Source: Pseudomonas sp. R5-89-07 (GTDB lineage Bacteria > Pseudomonadota > Gammaproteobacteria > Pseudomonadales > Pseudomonadaceae). From it: 64,000 bases of DNA. Numbering within the stretch: the first letter of the stretch is position 1; every line of letters starts with the position of its first letter. The notes beneath the pieces were generated by a model, which was not told the origin of the DNA, did no database searches, and worked only from the letters and a program-made list of their open reading frames with translations. The translations under genes and the position numbers were made by a program. The stretch spans positions 1 through 64,000 of the forward strand of contig NZ_CP027727.1 of the NCBI RefSeq assembly GCF_003851685.1, given 5' to 3'. This document shows, piece after piece, positions 1 through 11,236 of this stretch.

Positions 1-1506
1 GTGTCAGTGGAACTTTGGCAGCAGTGCGTGGAGCTTTTGCGCGATGAGCTGCCTGCCCAGCAATTCAACACCTGGATCCGTCCGCTACAGGTCGAAGCCG
101 AAGGCGACGAGTTGCGTGTCTACGCGCCCAATCGTTTTGTTCTCGACTGGGTCAACGAGAAGTACCTGAGCCGCGTTCTCGAATTGCTCGACGAACATGG
201 CAACGGCATCGCGCCCGTGCTCTCCTTATTAATAGGCAGCAAACGTAGCTCCGCGCCTCGCGCTGCTCCGAATGCGCCGCTGGCTGCCGCTGCATCGCAG
301 TCCCAGCCTGCATCAGTTGCTGCCGCTCCCGCACCGACGCCCGCCAAATCCTCTGCGCATAAAAATGCAGCGCAGAACGAGGAACCGTCCCGAGACAGTT
401 TCGACCCCATGGCCGGTGCCAGTTCTCAGCAGGCGCCCGTGCGCGCCGAACAGCGTACGGTGCAGGTCGAAGGCGCGCTCAAGCACACCAGCTACCTGAA
501 CCGCACCTTTACCTTCGAGAACTTCGTAGAGGGTAAGTCCAACCAGCTGGCCCGTGCGGCCGCCTGGCAAGTGGCCGACAACCCCAAGCACGGTTACAAC
601 CCGCTCTTCCTTTATGGCGGGGTTGGCTTGGGTAAAACTCACTTGATGCACGCTGTGGGTAACCACCTGTTAAAGAAGAACCCGAATGCCAAGGTGGTGT
701 ACCTGCACTCGGAGCGCTTCGTGGCCGACATGGTCAAGGCCCTGCAACTCAACGCGATCAACGAGTTCAAGCGTTTCTATCGCTCCGTTGACGCGTTGCT
801 GATCGATGACATCCAATTTTTTGCGCGCAAGGAACGCTCCCAGGAAGAATTTTTCCACACGTTCAACGCCCTGCTCGAAGGCGGCCAGCAGGTCATCCTG
901 ACCAGTGACCGTTATCCAAAAGAGATCGAAGGCCTTGAAGAGCGCCTGAAGTCGCGATTCGGCTGGGGTTTGACCGTTGCCGTAGAGCCACCTGAGCTGG
1001 AAACCCGCGTCGCGATCCTGATGAAAAAGGCTGACCAGGCCAAGGTCGATCTGCCCCACGATGCCGCGTTCTTTATTGCCCAACGTATTCGTTCCAACGT
1101 GCGTGAGCTGGAAGGCGCGCTCAAGCGGGTCATCGCCCACTCGCATTTCATGGGGCGCGACATCACCATCGAGCTGATTCGAGAGTCCCTGAAAGACTTG
1201 CTGGCACTGCAGGACAAACTGGTGAGTGTGGATAACATCCAGCGCACCGTTGCCGAGTACTACAAGATCAAGATTTCCGACCTGCTGTCCAAGCGCCGTT
1301 CGCGTTCGGTAGCGCGTCCGCGCCAGGTGGCCATGGCCCTCTCCAAGGAGTTGACCAACCACAGCCTGCCGGAAATCGGCGATGTGTTCGGTGGTCGCGA
1401 CCACACCACAGTTTTGCACGCGTGCCGCAAGATCAATGAACTTAAGGAATCCGACGCGGATATTCGCGAGGACTACAAGAACCTGCTGCGTACACTGACT
1501 ACGTGA
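1..1506 (+). CDS. dnaA: Chromosomal replication initiator DnaA
   Basis: DnaA binds DnaA boxes at oriC and, as an ATP-bound oligomer, melts the origin and loads the helicase. The 501-residue product has the expected layout: an N-terminal DnaB-interaction domain (about 1-85), a low-complexity Ala/Pro/Ser linker (about 85-160), an AAA+ ATPase core with Walker [10 protein letters not shown] near residue 206 and Walker [10 protein letters not shown] near 262, and a C-terminal helix-turn-helix domain with signature [15 protein letters not shown]. The start is GTG at base 1, so its promoter and the upstream oriC lie outside the window. A DnaA box in reverse orientation (TGTGGATAA) lies inside the gene at 1227-1235. 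dnaN follows 38 bases after the stop. Confidence 0.98.
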   Translation: MSVELWQQCVELLRDELPAQQFNTWIRPLQVEAEGDELRVYAPNRFVLDWVNEKYLSRVLELLDEHGNGIAPVLSLLIGSKRSSAPRAAPNAPLAAAASQSQPASVAAAPAPTPAKSSAHKNAAQNEEPSRDSFDPMAGASSQQAPVRAEQRTVQVEGALKHTSYLNRTFTFENFVEGKSNQLARAAAWQVADNPKHGYNPLFLYGGVGLGKTHLMHAVGNHLLKKNPNAKVVYLHSERFVADMVKALQLNAINEFKRFYRSVDALLIDDIQFFARKERSQEEFFHTFNALLEGGQQVILTSDRYPKEIEGLEERLKSRFGWGLTVAVEPPELETRVAILMKKADQAKVDLPHDAAFFIAQRIRSNVRELEGALKRVIAHSHFMGRDITIELIRESLKDLLALQDKLVSVDNIQRTVAEYYKIKISDLLSKRRSRSVARPRQVAMALSKELTNHSLPEIGDVFGGRDHTTVLHACRKINELKESDADIREDYKNLLRTLTT

Positions 1507-1544
1507 TGACACCAGCGCAGCTTATTAAGGCAAGGGACTAGACC

Positions 1545-2648
1545 ATGCATTTCACCATTCAACGCGAAGCCCTGTTGAAACCCCTGCAACTGGTCGCAGG
1601 CGTCGTCGAGCGCCGACAGACCTTGCCGGTGCTTTCCAACGTCCTACTGGTGGTCGAAGGCCAGCAGTTGTCCCTGACCGGTACCGACCTGGAAGTCGAA
1701 CTGGTTGGCCGCGTGCAGCTCGAAGAGCCCGCCGAACCTGGCGAGATCACCGTGCCGGCGCGCAAGCTGATGGATATCTGCAAAAGCTTGCCGAACGACG
1801 CGCTGATCGACATCAAGGTTGATGACGCGAAACTGGTCGTCAAAGCCGGTCGCAGCCGCTTTACCCTGTCCACCTTGCCAGCCAACGATTTCCCAACCGT
1901 GGAAGAAGGCCCTGGTTCGCTGACCTGCAGCCTGGAGCAAAGCAAGCTGCGTCGCTTGATCGAGCGCACCAGCTTTGCCATGGCTCAGCAGGACGTACGC
2001 TACTACCTTAACGGCATGCTGCTGGAAGTGTCCGAAGGCATCATCCGTGCTGTCGCGACTGACGGCCACCGTTTGGCGATGTGTTCGATGCGCGCTGATA
2101 TCGGCCAGCCGGACCGTCATCAGGTCATCGTGCCGCGCAAAGGCATCCTCGAACTGGCGCGCTTGCTCACCGAGCCGGATGGCAACGTCAGCATCGTTCT
2201 GGGCCAACACCACATCCGTGCGACGACCGGCGAATTCACCTTCACGTCCAAGCTGGTCGACGGCAAGTTCCCGGACTACGAGCGTGTGCTGCCTAAAGGC
2301 GGTGACAAGCTGGTACTCGGCGATCGTCAAGCCCTGCGTGAAGCGTTCAGCCGTACTGCCATTCTCTCCAACGAGAAGTACCGGGGTATTCGCCTGCAAC
2401 TGGCCAATGGTCAGCTGAAGATCCAGGCCAACAACCCGGAACAGGAAGAAGCGGAAGAAGAAGTGGGCGTTGACTACAACGGCGGCTCGCTGGAAATCGG
2501 CTTCAACGTGAGCTACTTGCTGGACGTGCTGGGTGTGATGACCACCGAACAGGTTCGCCTGATTCTGTCGGACTCCAACAGCAGCGCGCTGGTACAAGAA
2601 TCCGATAACGACGACTCGGCTTACGTTGTTATGCCGATGCGCCTGTAA
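1545..2648 (+). CDS. dnaN: DNA polymerase III beta sliding clamp
   Basis: This is the ring-shaped processivity clamp that tethers DNA polymerase III and other partners to DNA. The 367-residue product is full length for the family, which has three repeated clamp folds. It begins MHFTIQREALLKPLQLVAGV and ends in the typical YVVMPMRL tail, which forms part of the partner-binding surface. It lies between dnaA and recF in the conserved dnaA-dnaN-recF-gyrB order and is probably co-transcribed with them. The recF start is 20 bases after the stop. Confidence 0.98.
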   Translation: MHFTIQREALLKPLQLVAGVVERRQTLPVLSNVLLVVEGQQLSLTGTDLEVELVGRVQLEEPAEPGEITVPARKLMDICKSLPNDALIDIKVDDAKLVVKAGRSRFTLSTLPANDFPTVEEGPGSLTCSLEQSKLRRLIERTSFAMAQQDVRYYLNGMLLEVSEGIIRAVATDGHRLAMCSMRADIGQPDRHQVIVPRKGILELARLLTEPDGNVSIVLGQHHIRATTGEFTFTSKLVDGKFPDYERVLPKGGDKLVLGDRQALREAFSRTAILSNEKYRGIRLQLANGQLKIQANNPEQEEAEEEVGVDYNGGSLEIGFNVSYLLDVLGVMTTEQVRLILSDSNSSALVQESDNDDSAYVVMPMRL

Positions 2649-2668
2649 TCATGCTCAGCAGAAGCTAG

Positions 2669-6194
<3,526 letters not shown>

Positions 6195-6213
6195 TCAGGT
6201 AGTCGGCAAAAAT

Positions 6214-6244
6214 AAAAGGCCAACGCTTAGCGTTGGCCTTTTTT
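6214..6244. terminator. Bidirectional terminator after gyrB
   Basis: A 9-bp perfect stem (GGCCAACGC / GCGTTGGCC, 6218-6226 and 6230-6238) with a TTA loop is followed by six T and preceded by an A-rich run. It can end transcription of gyrB and of the converging response-regulator gene. Confidence 0.92.
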
Positions 6245-6261
6245 ATTGGGCATATTCTTAA

Positions 6262-6277
6262 TGCTCCACGTGGAACA
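6262..6277. other. parS: parS-like site 3, one mismatch
   Basis: TGCTCCACGTGGAACA matches the parS core with one substitution in the left arm. It sits in the short gap between the gyrB terminator and the end of the response-regulator gene, so no coding constraint explains it. Imperfect extra parS copies near the origin are known in pseudomonads. Confidence 0.8.
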
Positions 6278-6289
6278 TCATCGTGTTCT

Positions 6290-7012
6290 TCAGCCCTCAG
6301 CTGGCGTTGCCACACTCTCCAACCGATACCCATACCCGTAGATTGTCAGCAGTTGCCATCCTCGGTCGGCCGTCAGTCCCAGCTTGTTACGCAAGCGGTA
6401 GATATGCGTATCCAACGGTCGAGACGAGACCATTTCCTCGTGGGTCCAAAAGCGCTCGTACAGGTACTCGCGAGACAGGGGACGGGCCAGGTTGGCAAAC
6501 AAGCAGCTGGCCAGGCGGTACTCCCGCTCGGTGAGGTTGATTGGCTTGCCGGCGCGCGTGACCGTCAACTCGGCATCATCGAACGTCAGGTCATTGAAGC
6601 TTTGAACTTCGTTACTGGCTGACTTATGCAGGCCGTGCCTGCGCAGGACAGCGGTTACGCGAGCCTTGAGTTCGTTGGGACGAAAGGGTTTGCTGACATA
6701 GTCATCCGCCCCGCTGTTGAGTGCTGTGACTATATCGCTCTCGGCATCGCGGCTGGTAAGCATGATCACTGCCGGCGGTGATTCCATGTGCTCACGAGTC
6801 CAGCGCAACAACGCAATTCCGGTGATATCCGGAACTTGCCAGTCGAGTATCAACAGGTCGAAGGTTTCACGGCGAAGTTGGCGCAGCAGGTCCTCACCGC
6901 GCTCGAAGCAATGCAGGGACCAGGGCTGTTCCGATGTGCTGGGAATCTGTCGCAGTGTCTGTTCCACCCGTCGCAACTCGGCGGGCTCGTCATCCAGTAT
7001 TGCGACACGCAT
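6290..7012 (-). CDS. OmpR/PhoB-type response regulator
   Basis: This is a two-component DNA-binding regulator of 240 residues. The receiver domain (about 1-120) has the acidic pocket LDDE (residues 6-9), the phospho-acceptor Asp57 in LILDWQVPD and the conserved SKPF lysine. The C-terminal winged helix shows the OmpR signature LTEREYRLASCLFAN and RPLDTHIYRLRNKLG. The start is set at the ATG preceded by AGGAAGGA seven bases upstream; an in-frame upstream extension lacks such a site. The gene is divergent from the CHASE2 histidine kinase 375 bases away and converges on gyrB. Pairing with that kinase is inferred from position; the target genes are unknown. Confidence 0.9.
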   Translation of the reverse strand: MRVAILDDEPAELRRVEQTLRQIPSTSEQPWSLHCFERGEDLLRQLRRETFDLLILDWQVPDITGIALLRWTREHMESPPAVIMLTSRDAESDIVTALNSGADDYVSKPFRPNELKARVTAVLRRHGLHKSASNEVQSFNDLTFDDAELTVTRAGKPINLTEREYRLASCLFANLARPLSREYLYERFWTHEEMVSSRPLDTHIYRLRNKLGLTADRGWQLLTIYGYGYRLESVATPAEG

Positions 7013-7330
7013 GAGTGGATCCTTCCTGCAAAAATACGGCAGCTTAATCAGAGGCGCCCGATGCAAGCATAAACGACAGCCTCTGAATCTGAATAATTAT
7101 GGTCGGATACAGCGGTGCTCGATTCTCTCGGTACGCTGATGCCAAAGCTCCACGACGCATCAATAGTCCTCAGTCTCCTAGAGGAAAGATACCGGCTCCT
7201 GACTATGAGGAAAAGGATCGATGTACGCTATTGTGGCCGCTTGGTCCTCCAATAGGACCCAAATAAGCTTCACTGGTTGCAACGCCTCTGATGCGTTTCA
7301 TCTTAGCCACCTGGAGGGAGACCGGGGCTT
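7013..7330. promoter_or_regulatory. Divergent regulatory gap between regulator and kinase
   Basis: No gene was seen in these 318 bases. The gap must hold the divergent promoters of the response regulator and the kinase. A 6-bp stem hairpin (GGTCCT 7243-7248, AGGACC 7254-7259) and several TCCT/AGGA motifs between about 7168 and 7220 are candidate regulator sites. A strong Shine-Dalgarno GGAGGGAG (7313-7320) precedes the leader ORF at 7331. Confidence 0.5.
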
Positions 7331-7390
7331 ATGACACTTTTATCTGATGCTCATCGGTGCTTTGGCAGGCCTGTTACGGTGGCCCTGTGA
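7331..7390 (+). CDS. Putative 19-residue leader ORF coupled to the CHASE2 kinase
   Basis: ATG at 7331 follows GGAGGGAG by 10 bases and opens a 19-codon frame, MTLLSDAHRCFGRPVTVAL. Its TGA overlaps the kinase GTG as GTGA. The strong ribosome-binding site belongs to this small frame and not to the kinase, which suggests translational coupling. The peptide resembles nothing I recognise. It may have no function beyond coupling, or it may be a coincidence of frames. Confidence 0.5.
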   Translation: MTLLSDAHRCFGRPVTVAL

Positions 7391-9663
7391 AGCTATGGGG
7401 CAAGGCTGAAAAACGCCAACCCACCCGGGCGCAGCTGCTGTTTCACGGGCTGGTGCGGGAATGGCTGTTGATCGGCCTGGTGTTGTTGCCCTTCACGGCC
7501 TATTTATCCTTGAGCCCGGGCCTGGCTCTGAATAATCCGCTCTATGACAGCTTGCGCCAGTTGGCACCGTTACCTGTAGACCCTCGCATCGCGCTGGTGA
7601 CCATCGATGCGCCAAGCCTGGAAGAAATTGGCCCATGGCCCTGGCCGCGCAGCGTGCATGCAGACTTGATCGAACGCCTCAGCGCCGCCAAGCCGGCGGG
7701 TATTTTATTTAATGTGTTGTTCAGCGACCTCGGCGAAGGCGCGGGTGATCGTCGCTTGGCCGATGCGGTGTGCGAGGCAGGGAATGTAGTGCTGCCCGTT
7801 GTGGCCGATAGCACGGCACGGTCCAGGCGGAGTGGGGAGCCATTGTCGCCCTTGCTCAAGTGCGCCAGAGGCATCGGCCACATCAACGTTGAATCGGATA
7901 ATGACGGCGTTGTGCGCAGCGTGTATCTGCGTGAAGGCCCACCGGGAAACACACTCCCGCAGCTGGCCTGGCTGGCATTCACGTTGAACGGCCAGGCATC
8001 CGGCATGCCTGGCGTGCCTCAAGAGCCCCGCGGCCAGCAGTGGCATCAGGAGCATGAAATCCGCGTCCCTTTCACTTCTGTGGATGAGCGCTTTCCGAGT
8101 GTTTCCTACGCCAGCGTACTACGCGGCGAGGTGTCTCCAGAATGGCTGCGAGGTCGTCTGATTCTGGTTGGCGCTACGGCCTACGGGATGGGGGAGAGTT
8201 TCGTCACTCCGCTCTCCTCTACCGGCTCGACAGCGGGAGTGGAGATCCAGGCCAATGTGCTTAATGGCTTACTGCAGGGGCGCAGTATTGTCGATCTGCC
8301 AGGTTGGCTGGCAGCGCTGATGGCGACGTCCCTGGTGGCAGTGCTGCTGGGCCTGCTGCTCTATCGACCGCGTTACGCGCTGTGGATGACGCTGGGCGGC
8401 ATGGCTGCATCGTTGCTGGCTTCGTGGGCGTTACTGAGCCTTGGGCACTGGTGGTCGCCTGCGGCCTGTCTGATCGGGTTGTTGCTCAGCTATCTGATCT
8501 GGAACTGGCGGCGCCTGAGTGTGATCCTCGCCTACTTCGGCTGGGAACTGGCTCGCCTGGATAACGAACCCAAAGTCTTGCCCGAGCGGCGCCGTGCCCC
8601 CGCGAGCAATGGCGATGTGCTCCAGGGGCGCATCTTTGCCCTCGAGCAAGCGGTCAGCCGTACGCGGGATACGCGGCGCTTTATGGCCGATGGCTTGGAA
8701 TGCCTGCCGGTAGCAACGCTGATCACCGATCCTCAGGGCAGCATCCTGTTGGCCAATCGCGTTGCACGTGACGTATTCGGTAATGACCTGGTCAGTGAAA
8801 ACCTTATCGAACAACTCGCCGACCTGGGTTATCCGCCGCTGAATAATGGCGTTCGCTCTGCCCTCTCGGAGTTGGAATTAGTCGAGTTCCGTGACATACA
8901 CCAGCGCAGTCTGCGGATGGAGCTGGCGCCCTTGCTGCCGGCGGAAGGTGATTTCGCTCTCGGTTGGCTGCTGAGCCTCACGGATTTAAGCAAGGAACGC
9001 GAAGCCCAGCAGCATCGCGAGACCATGCTGCGGTTCCTGTCTCATGACTTGCGTGCGCCGCACTCGGCAATCCTCGCACTGTTGGATGTGCACGGCAGCG
9101 AATCGCCGGTCTTTGTTCAGATCGAGCAACAGGTCCGCCGCGCTTTGAGCCTCACCGAATCCTTCGTGCAATTAGCCAAAGCCGAGGCTGATGGTTATCA
9201 ATTCCAACCTACTTTGTTCGCCATGCTGGTTATGGATGCTTTCGACCAAGTAGCGCTCATCGCCCAACTCAAGGGCATCCGTCTGGTTCACGATCTCGAT
9301 GAGGCAGACGAAGGTATGGTCTACGCCGATCAATCGTTGCTTACCCGTGCGCTGTTCAACGTGTTGGAAAACGCGATCAAATATTCGCCGTCCCACACTA
9401 CCGTCACGTTAAGCCACGGCAGTGCTCAGGGTTGGTTGGAGTGCCGCATCGGCGACCAGGGACCGGGGATTGCACCAGATGATCTGCCAGAGCTGTTCAA
9501 CCAGTATCGGCGCTTCGATTCGGCCCAAGGCAGTGAGGGTTTAGGGTTGGGCCTGACGATGGTGAAGGCCGTCGTAGAACGCCACGGTGGGCGTGTTATG
9601 TGTGAAAGCCTGCTGGGCGTGGGCTCGACGTTTATCCTGCAGCTGCCACAGTTGGAGGATTGA
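7387..9663 (+). CDS. CHASE2-domain sensor histidine kinase
   Basis: This membrane sensor kinase has 758 residues from GTG 7387. An N-terminal signal-anchor helix is followed by a periplasmic CHASE2 domain (about 40-305; motifs PVDPRIALVTIDAPSLEEIG and GATAYGMGE), then three closely spaced membrane helices (about 310-385) typical of CHASE2 proteins. Next come a PAS-like segment (about 430-540), a HisKA helix with phospho-acceptor His553 in FLSHDLRAP, and an HATPase with NVLENAIKYSP, GDQGPGIAPDD and GLGLGLTMVKAVVERHGG. I prefer GTG 7387 over the in-frame GTG 7357 because the leader ORF stop overlaps it as GTGA. The divergent response regulator is the likely partner. The ligand is unknown. Confidence 0.9.
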   Translation: MKLWGKAEKRQPTRAQLLFHGLVREWLLIGLVLLPFTAYLSLSPGLALNNPLYDSLRQLAPLPVDPRIALVTIDAPSLEEIGPWPWPRSVHADLIERLSAAKPAGILFNVLFSDLGEGAGDRRLADAVCEAGNVVLPVVADSTARSRRSGEPLSPLLKCARGIGHINVESDNDGVVRSVYLREGPPGNTLPQLAWLAFTLNGQASGMPGVPQEPRGQQWHQEHEIRVPFTSVDERFPSVSYASVLRGEVSPEWLRGRLILVGATAYGMGESFVTPLSSTGSTAGVEIQANVLNGLLQGRSIVDLPGWLAALMATSLVAVLLGLLLYRPRYALWMTLGGMAASLLASWALLSLGHWWSPAACLIGLLLSYLIWNWRRLSVILAYFGWELARLDNEPKVLPERRRAPASNGDVLQGRIFALEQAVSRTRDTRRFMADGLECLPVATLITDPQGSILLANRVARDVFGNDLVSENLIEQLADLGYPPLNNGVRSALSELELVEFRDIHQRSLRMELAPLLPAEGDFALGWLLSLTDLSKEREAQQHRETMLRFLSHDLRAPHSAILALLDVHGSESPVFVQIEQQVRRALSLTESFVQLAKAEADGYQFQPTLFAMLVMDAFDQVALIAQLKGIRLVHDLDEADEGMVYADQSLLTRALFNVLENAIKYSPSHTTVTLSHGSAQGWLECRIGDQGPGIAPDDLPELFNQYRRFDSAQGSEGLGLGLTMVKAVVERHGGRVMCESLLGVGSTFILQLPQLED

Positions 9664-9680
9664 TAAGCGAGCTTTTTAAC

Positions 9681-9839
9681 TGTGCATAAAAAACCGGTCA
9701 CAAGGACCGGTTTTTTAATGACGAAAAAACTTATGCACGCTTTTCTGAATTTTATGAGCTTCAGAAATATGTAGGTAAATCAGCTATTTATGAGCGGAAA
9801 ATGCGAATTCGCCAACAAACCGTACACAGGTTATCCACA
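9681..9839. other. AT-rich gap with three DnaA-box-like sequences
   Basis: The gap between the kinase and plsC holds TTATGCACA (reverse strand, 9681-9689), TTATGCACG (forward, 9731-9739, one mismatch) and the consensus box TTATCCACA (forward, 9831-9839). The surrounding sequence is clearly richer in A and T than its neighbours. A further consensus box on the reverse strand is at 10703-10711. This could be a DnaA-titrating or auxiliary initiation site. The boxes are seen; the function is inferred. Confidence 0.5.
9688..9716. terminator. Terminator after the CHASE2 kinase
   Basis: A 6-bp CCGGTC/GACCGG stem (9694-9699, 9705-9710) is flanked by A6 and T6, so it extends to a 12-bp stem or acts as a terminator in either direction. 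Confidence 0.85.
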
Positions 9840-9844
9840 GAAGC

Positions 9845-10615
9845 TCAAACCTCTGGCGTCTCGACTACCACAGGCTCCGGCGGCAATGAGCCCATGGCCC
9901 GTTGCTGCGCTTCATTCCATGCAGCGGCGCGGTCGTTCAATGCGGCGATGGCGCGTGGGCCTTCGCCCTCTGCATACATCGGCTCGCCGATCACCACGGT
10001 AATGGTGCCTGCGCGTTTGGCCCAGCCGGTCTTGGGCCAGAACTTGCCGGCGTTATGGGCAATCGGCAACACCGGCAGGTTGGCGTTCACCGCCAATGCA
10101 GTACCACCGCGTGAGAACTTGCCCACGGTGCCGAAAGGTACGCGGGTGCCTTCCGGGAAGATCAGCACCCAAACACCATCCTTGAGCAGCTCGTCGCCCT
10201 TCTTCGCCACATGCTTGAGCGCCGCCTTGGGGTTGTCACGGTCGATCGCGATCGGACGCAGCATTGCCATCGCCCAGCCAAAGAACGGCACGTACAGCAG
10301 CTCACGCTTGAGCACCTGGCTCAGGGGCGAGAAGTACGCCGAAAGAAAGAACGTCTCCCAGGTGCTTTGGTGGTTCGACAGAATCACACAGGGCTGTTCC
10401 GGGACGTTTTCGGCGCCCTTGATCTCGAAACGGATGTTCAGGAATACCTTCGACAGCCACAACGCGCACCGGCACCAATACACATTGATGAAGCGATAGC
10501 GCGCCTTGAACGGCAGGAAAGGTGCAATAAAAAAGCTCAGGGTGCACCAGAGAAACGAACTGGTGCCCAGCAGCAGGTAAAAGAAAAAGGTTCTGATGGC
10601 CTGCAAGATCGACAT
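9845..10615 (-). CDS. plsC: 1-acyl-sn-glycerol-3-phosphate acyltransferase family protein
   Basis: This inner-membrane acyltransferase is predicted to add the second acyl chain to lysophosphatidic acid. The 256-residue product starts MSILQAIRTFFFYLLLG, with an N-terminal membrane helix. The catalytic block reads SNHQSTWETFF: His is followed four residues later by Glu rather than the usual Asp of the HX4D motif. The acyl-acceptor motif FPEGTR is present. The ATG at 10615 is chosen because upstream codons lack hydrophobic or conserved character. It follows gmhB on the same strand with an 82-base gap. PAO1 names the orthologue lptA. Confidence 0.88.
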   Translation of the reverse strand: MSILQAIRTFFFYLLLGTSSFLWCTLSFFIAPFLPFKARYRFINVYWCRCALWLSKVFLNIRFEIKGAENVPEQPCVILSNHQSTWETFFLSAYFSPLSQVLKRELLYVPFFGWAMAMLRPIAIDRDNPKAALKHVAKKGDELLKDGVWVLIFPEGTRVPFGTVGKFSRGGTALAVNANLPVLPIAHNAGKFWPKTGWAKRAGTITVVIGEPMYAEGEGPRAIAALNDRAAAWNEAQQRAMGSLPPEPVVVETPEV

Positions 10616-10697
10616 GGCGGCATTTACCGTTGCGGGACACGGCCCGCCTGTTAAAAGCGCACTCCCGAACAATCCTTGGTCAGGAAGTCGAGGGCGG

Positions 10698-11234
10698 CTA
10701 GTTGTGGATAAGTTCTGCGGCAACGGCCGCCAGATCGTCAAAAATCAAAGTGCCTACCGGCAGGTTTTTCGCCTGGGTCTTTTCGCCTTTCCCGGTCTTT
10801 ACCAAAACTGGCTGAGAGTCGACGGCCTTGGCCGCCTCCAGGTCACCGAGACTGTCCCCGACGAACCATATCCCAGCCAAGGGCACCTTGTAATGTTCTG
10901 CAATAGTTTTCAACATGCCGGGCTTGGGTTTGCGGCAATCGCAGCCCTCATCCGGCCCGTGGGGGCAGTAAACCACCAGCCCCACCTCGCCGCCCTGCTC
11001 CGCCACTAGCGTGCGCAAGCGCGCGTGCATGGCGTCCAGGGTGGCGATGTCGTAATAACCGCGGGCGATGCCGGACTGGTTAGTGGCAATCGCCACGGTC
11101 CAGCCGGCTTTGCTCAACTGCGCGATGGCCTCGATCGAACCGGGCAATGGAATCCATTCCGCCACCGACTTGATGTAAGCGTCGGAGTCGTAATTGATCA
11201 CTCCGTCCCGATCGAGAATCAGCAGTTTCAACAT
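10698..11234 (-). CDS. gmhB: D-glycero-beta-D-manno-heptose-1,7-bisphosphate 7-phosphatase
   Basis: GmhB removes the C7 phosphate in ADP-heptose synthesis for the LPS core. It is a 178-residue HAD phosphatase with the nucleophile motif LDRDGVIN at the N terminus, the zinc-binding loop YCPHGPDEGCDCRKPKPGM and a late WFVGDSLGD acidic motif. It begins 2 bases after the glyS stop, so it is probably the third gene of a glyQ-glyS-gmhB unit. A consensus DnaA box on the reverse strand overlaps its last codons (10703-10711). Confidence 0.94.
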   Translation of the reverse strand: MLKLLILDRDGVINYDSDAYIKSVAEWIPLPGSIEAIAQLSKAGWTVAIATNQSGIARGYYDIATLDAMHARLRTLVAEQGGEVGLVVYCPHGPDEGCDCRKPKPGMLKTIAEHYKVPLAGIWFVGDSLGDLEAAKAVDSQPVLVKTGKGEKTQAKNLPVGTLIFDDLAAVAAELIHN

Positions 11235-11236
11235 GA

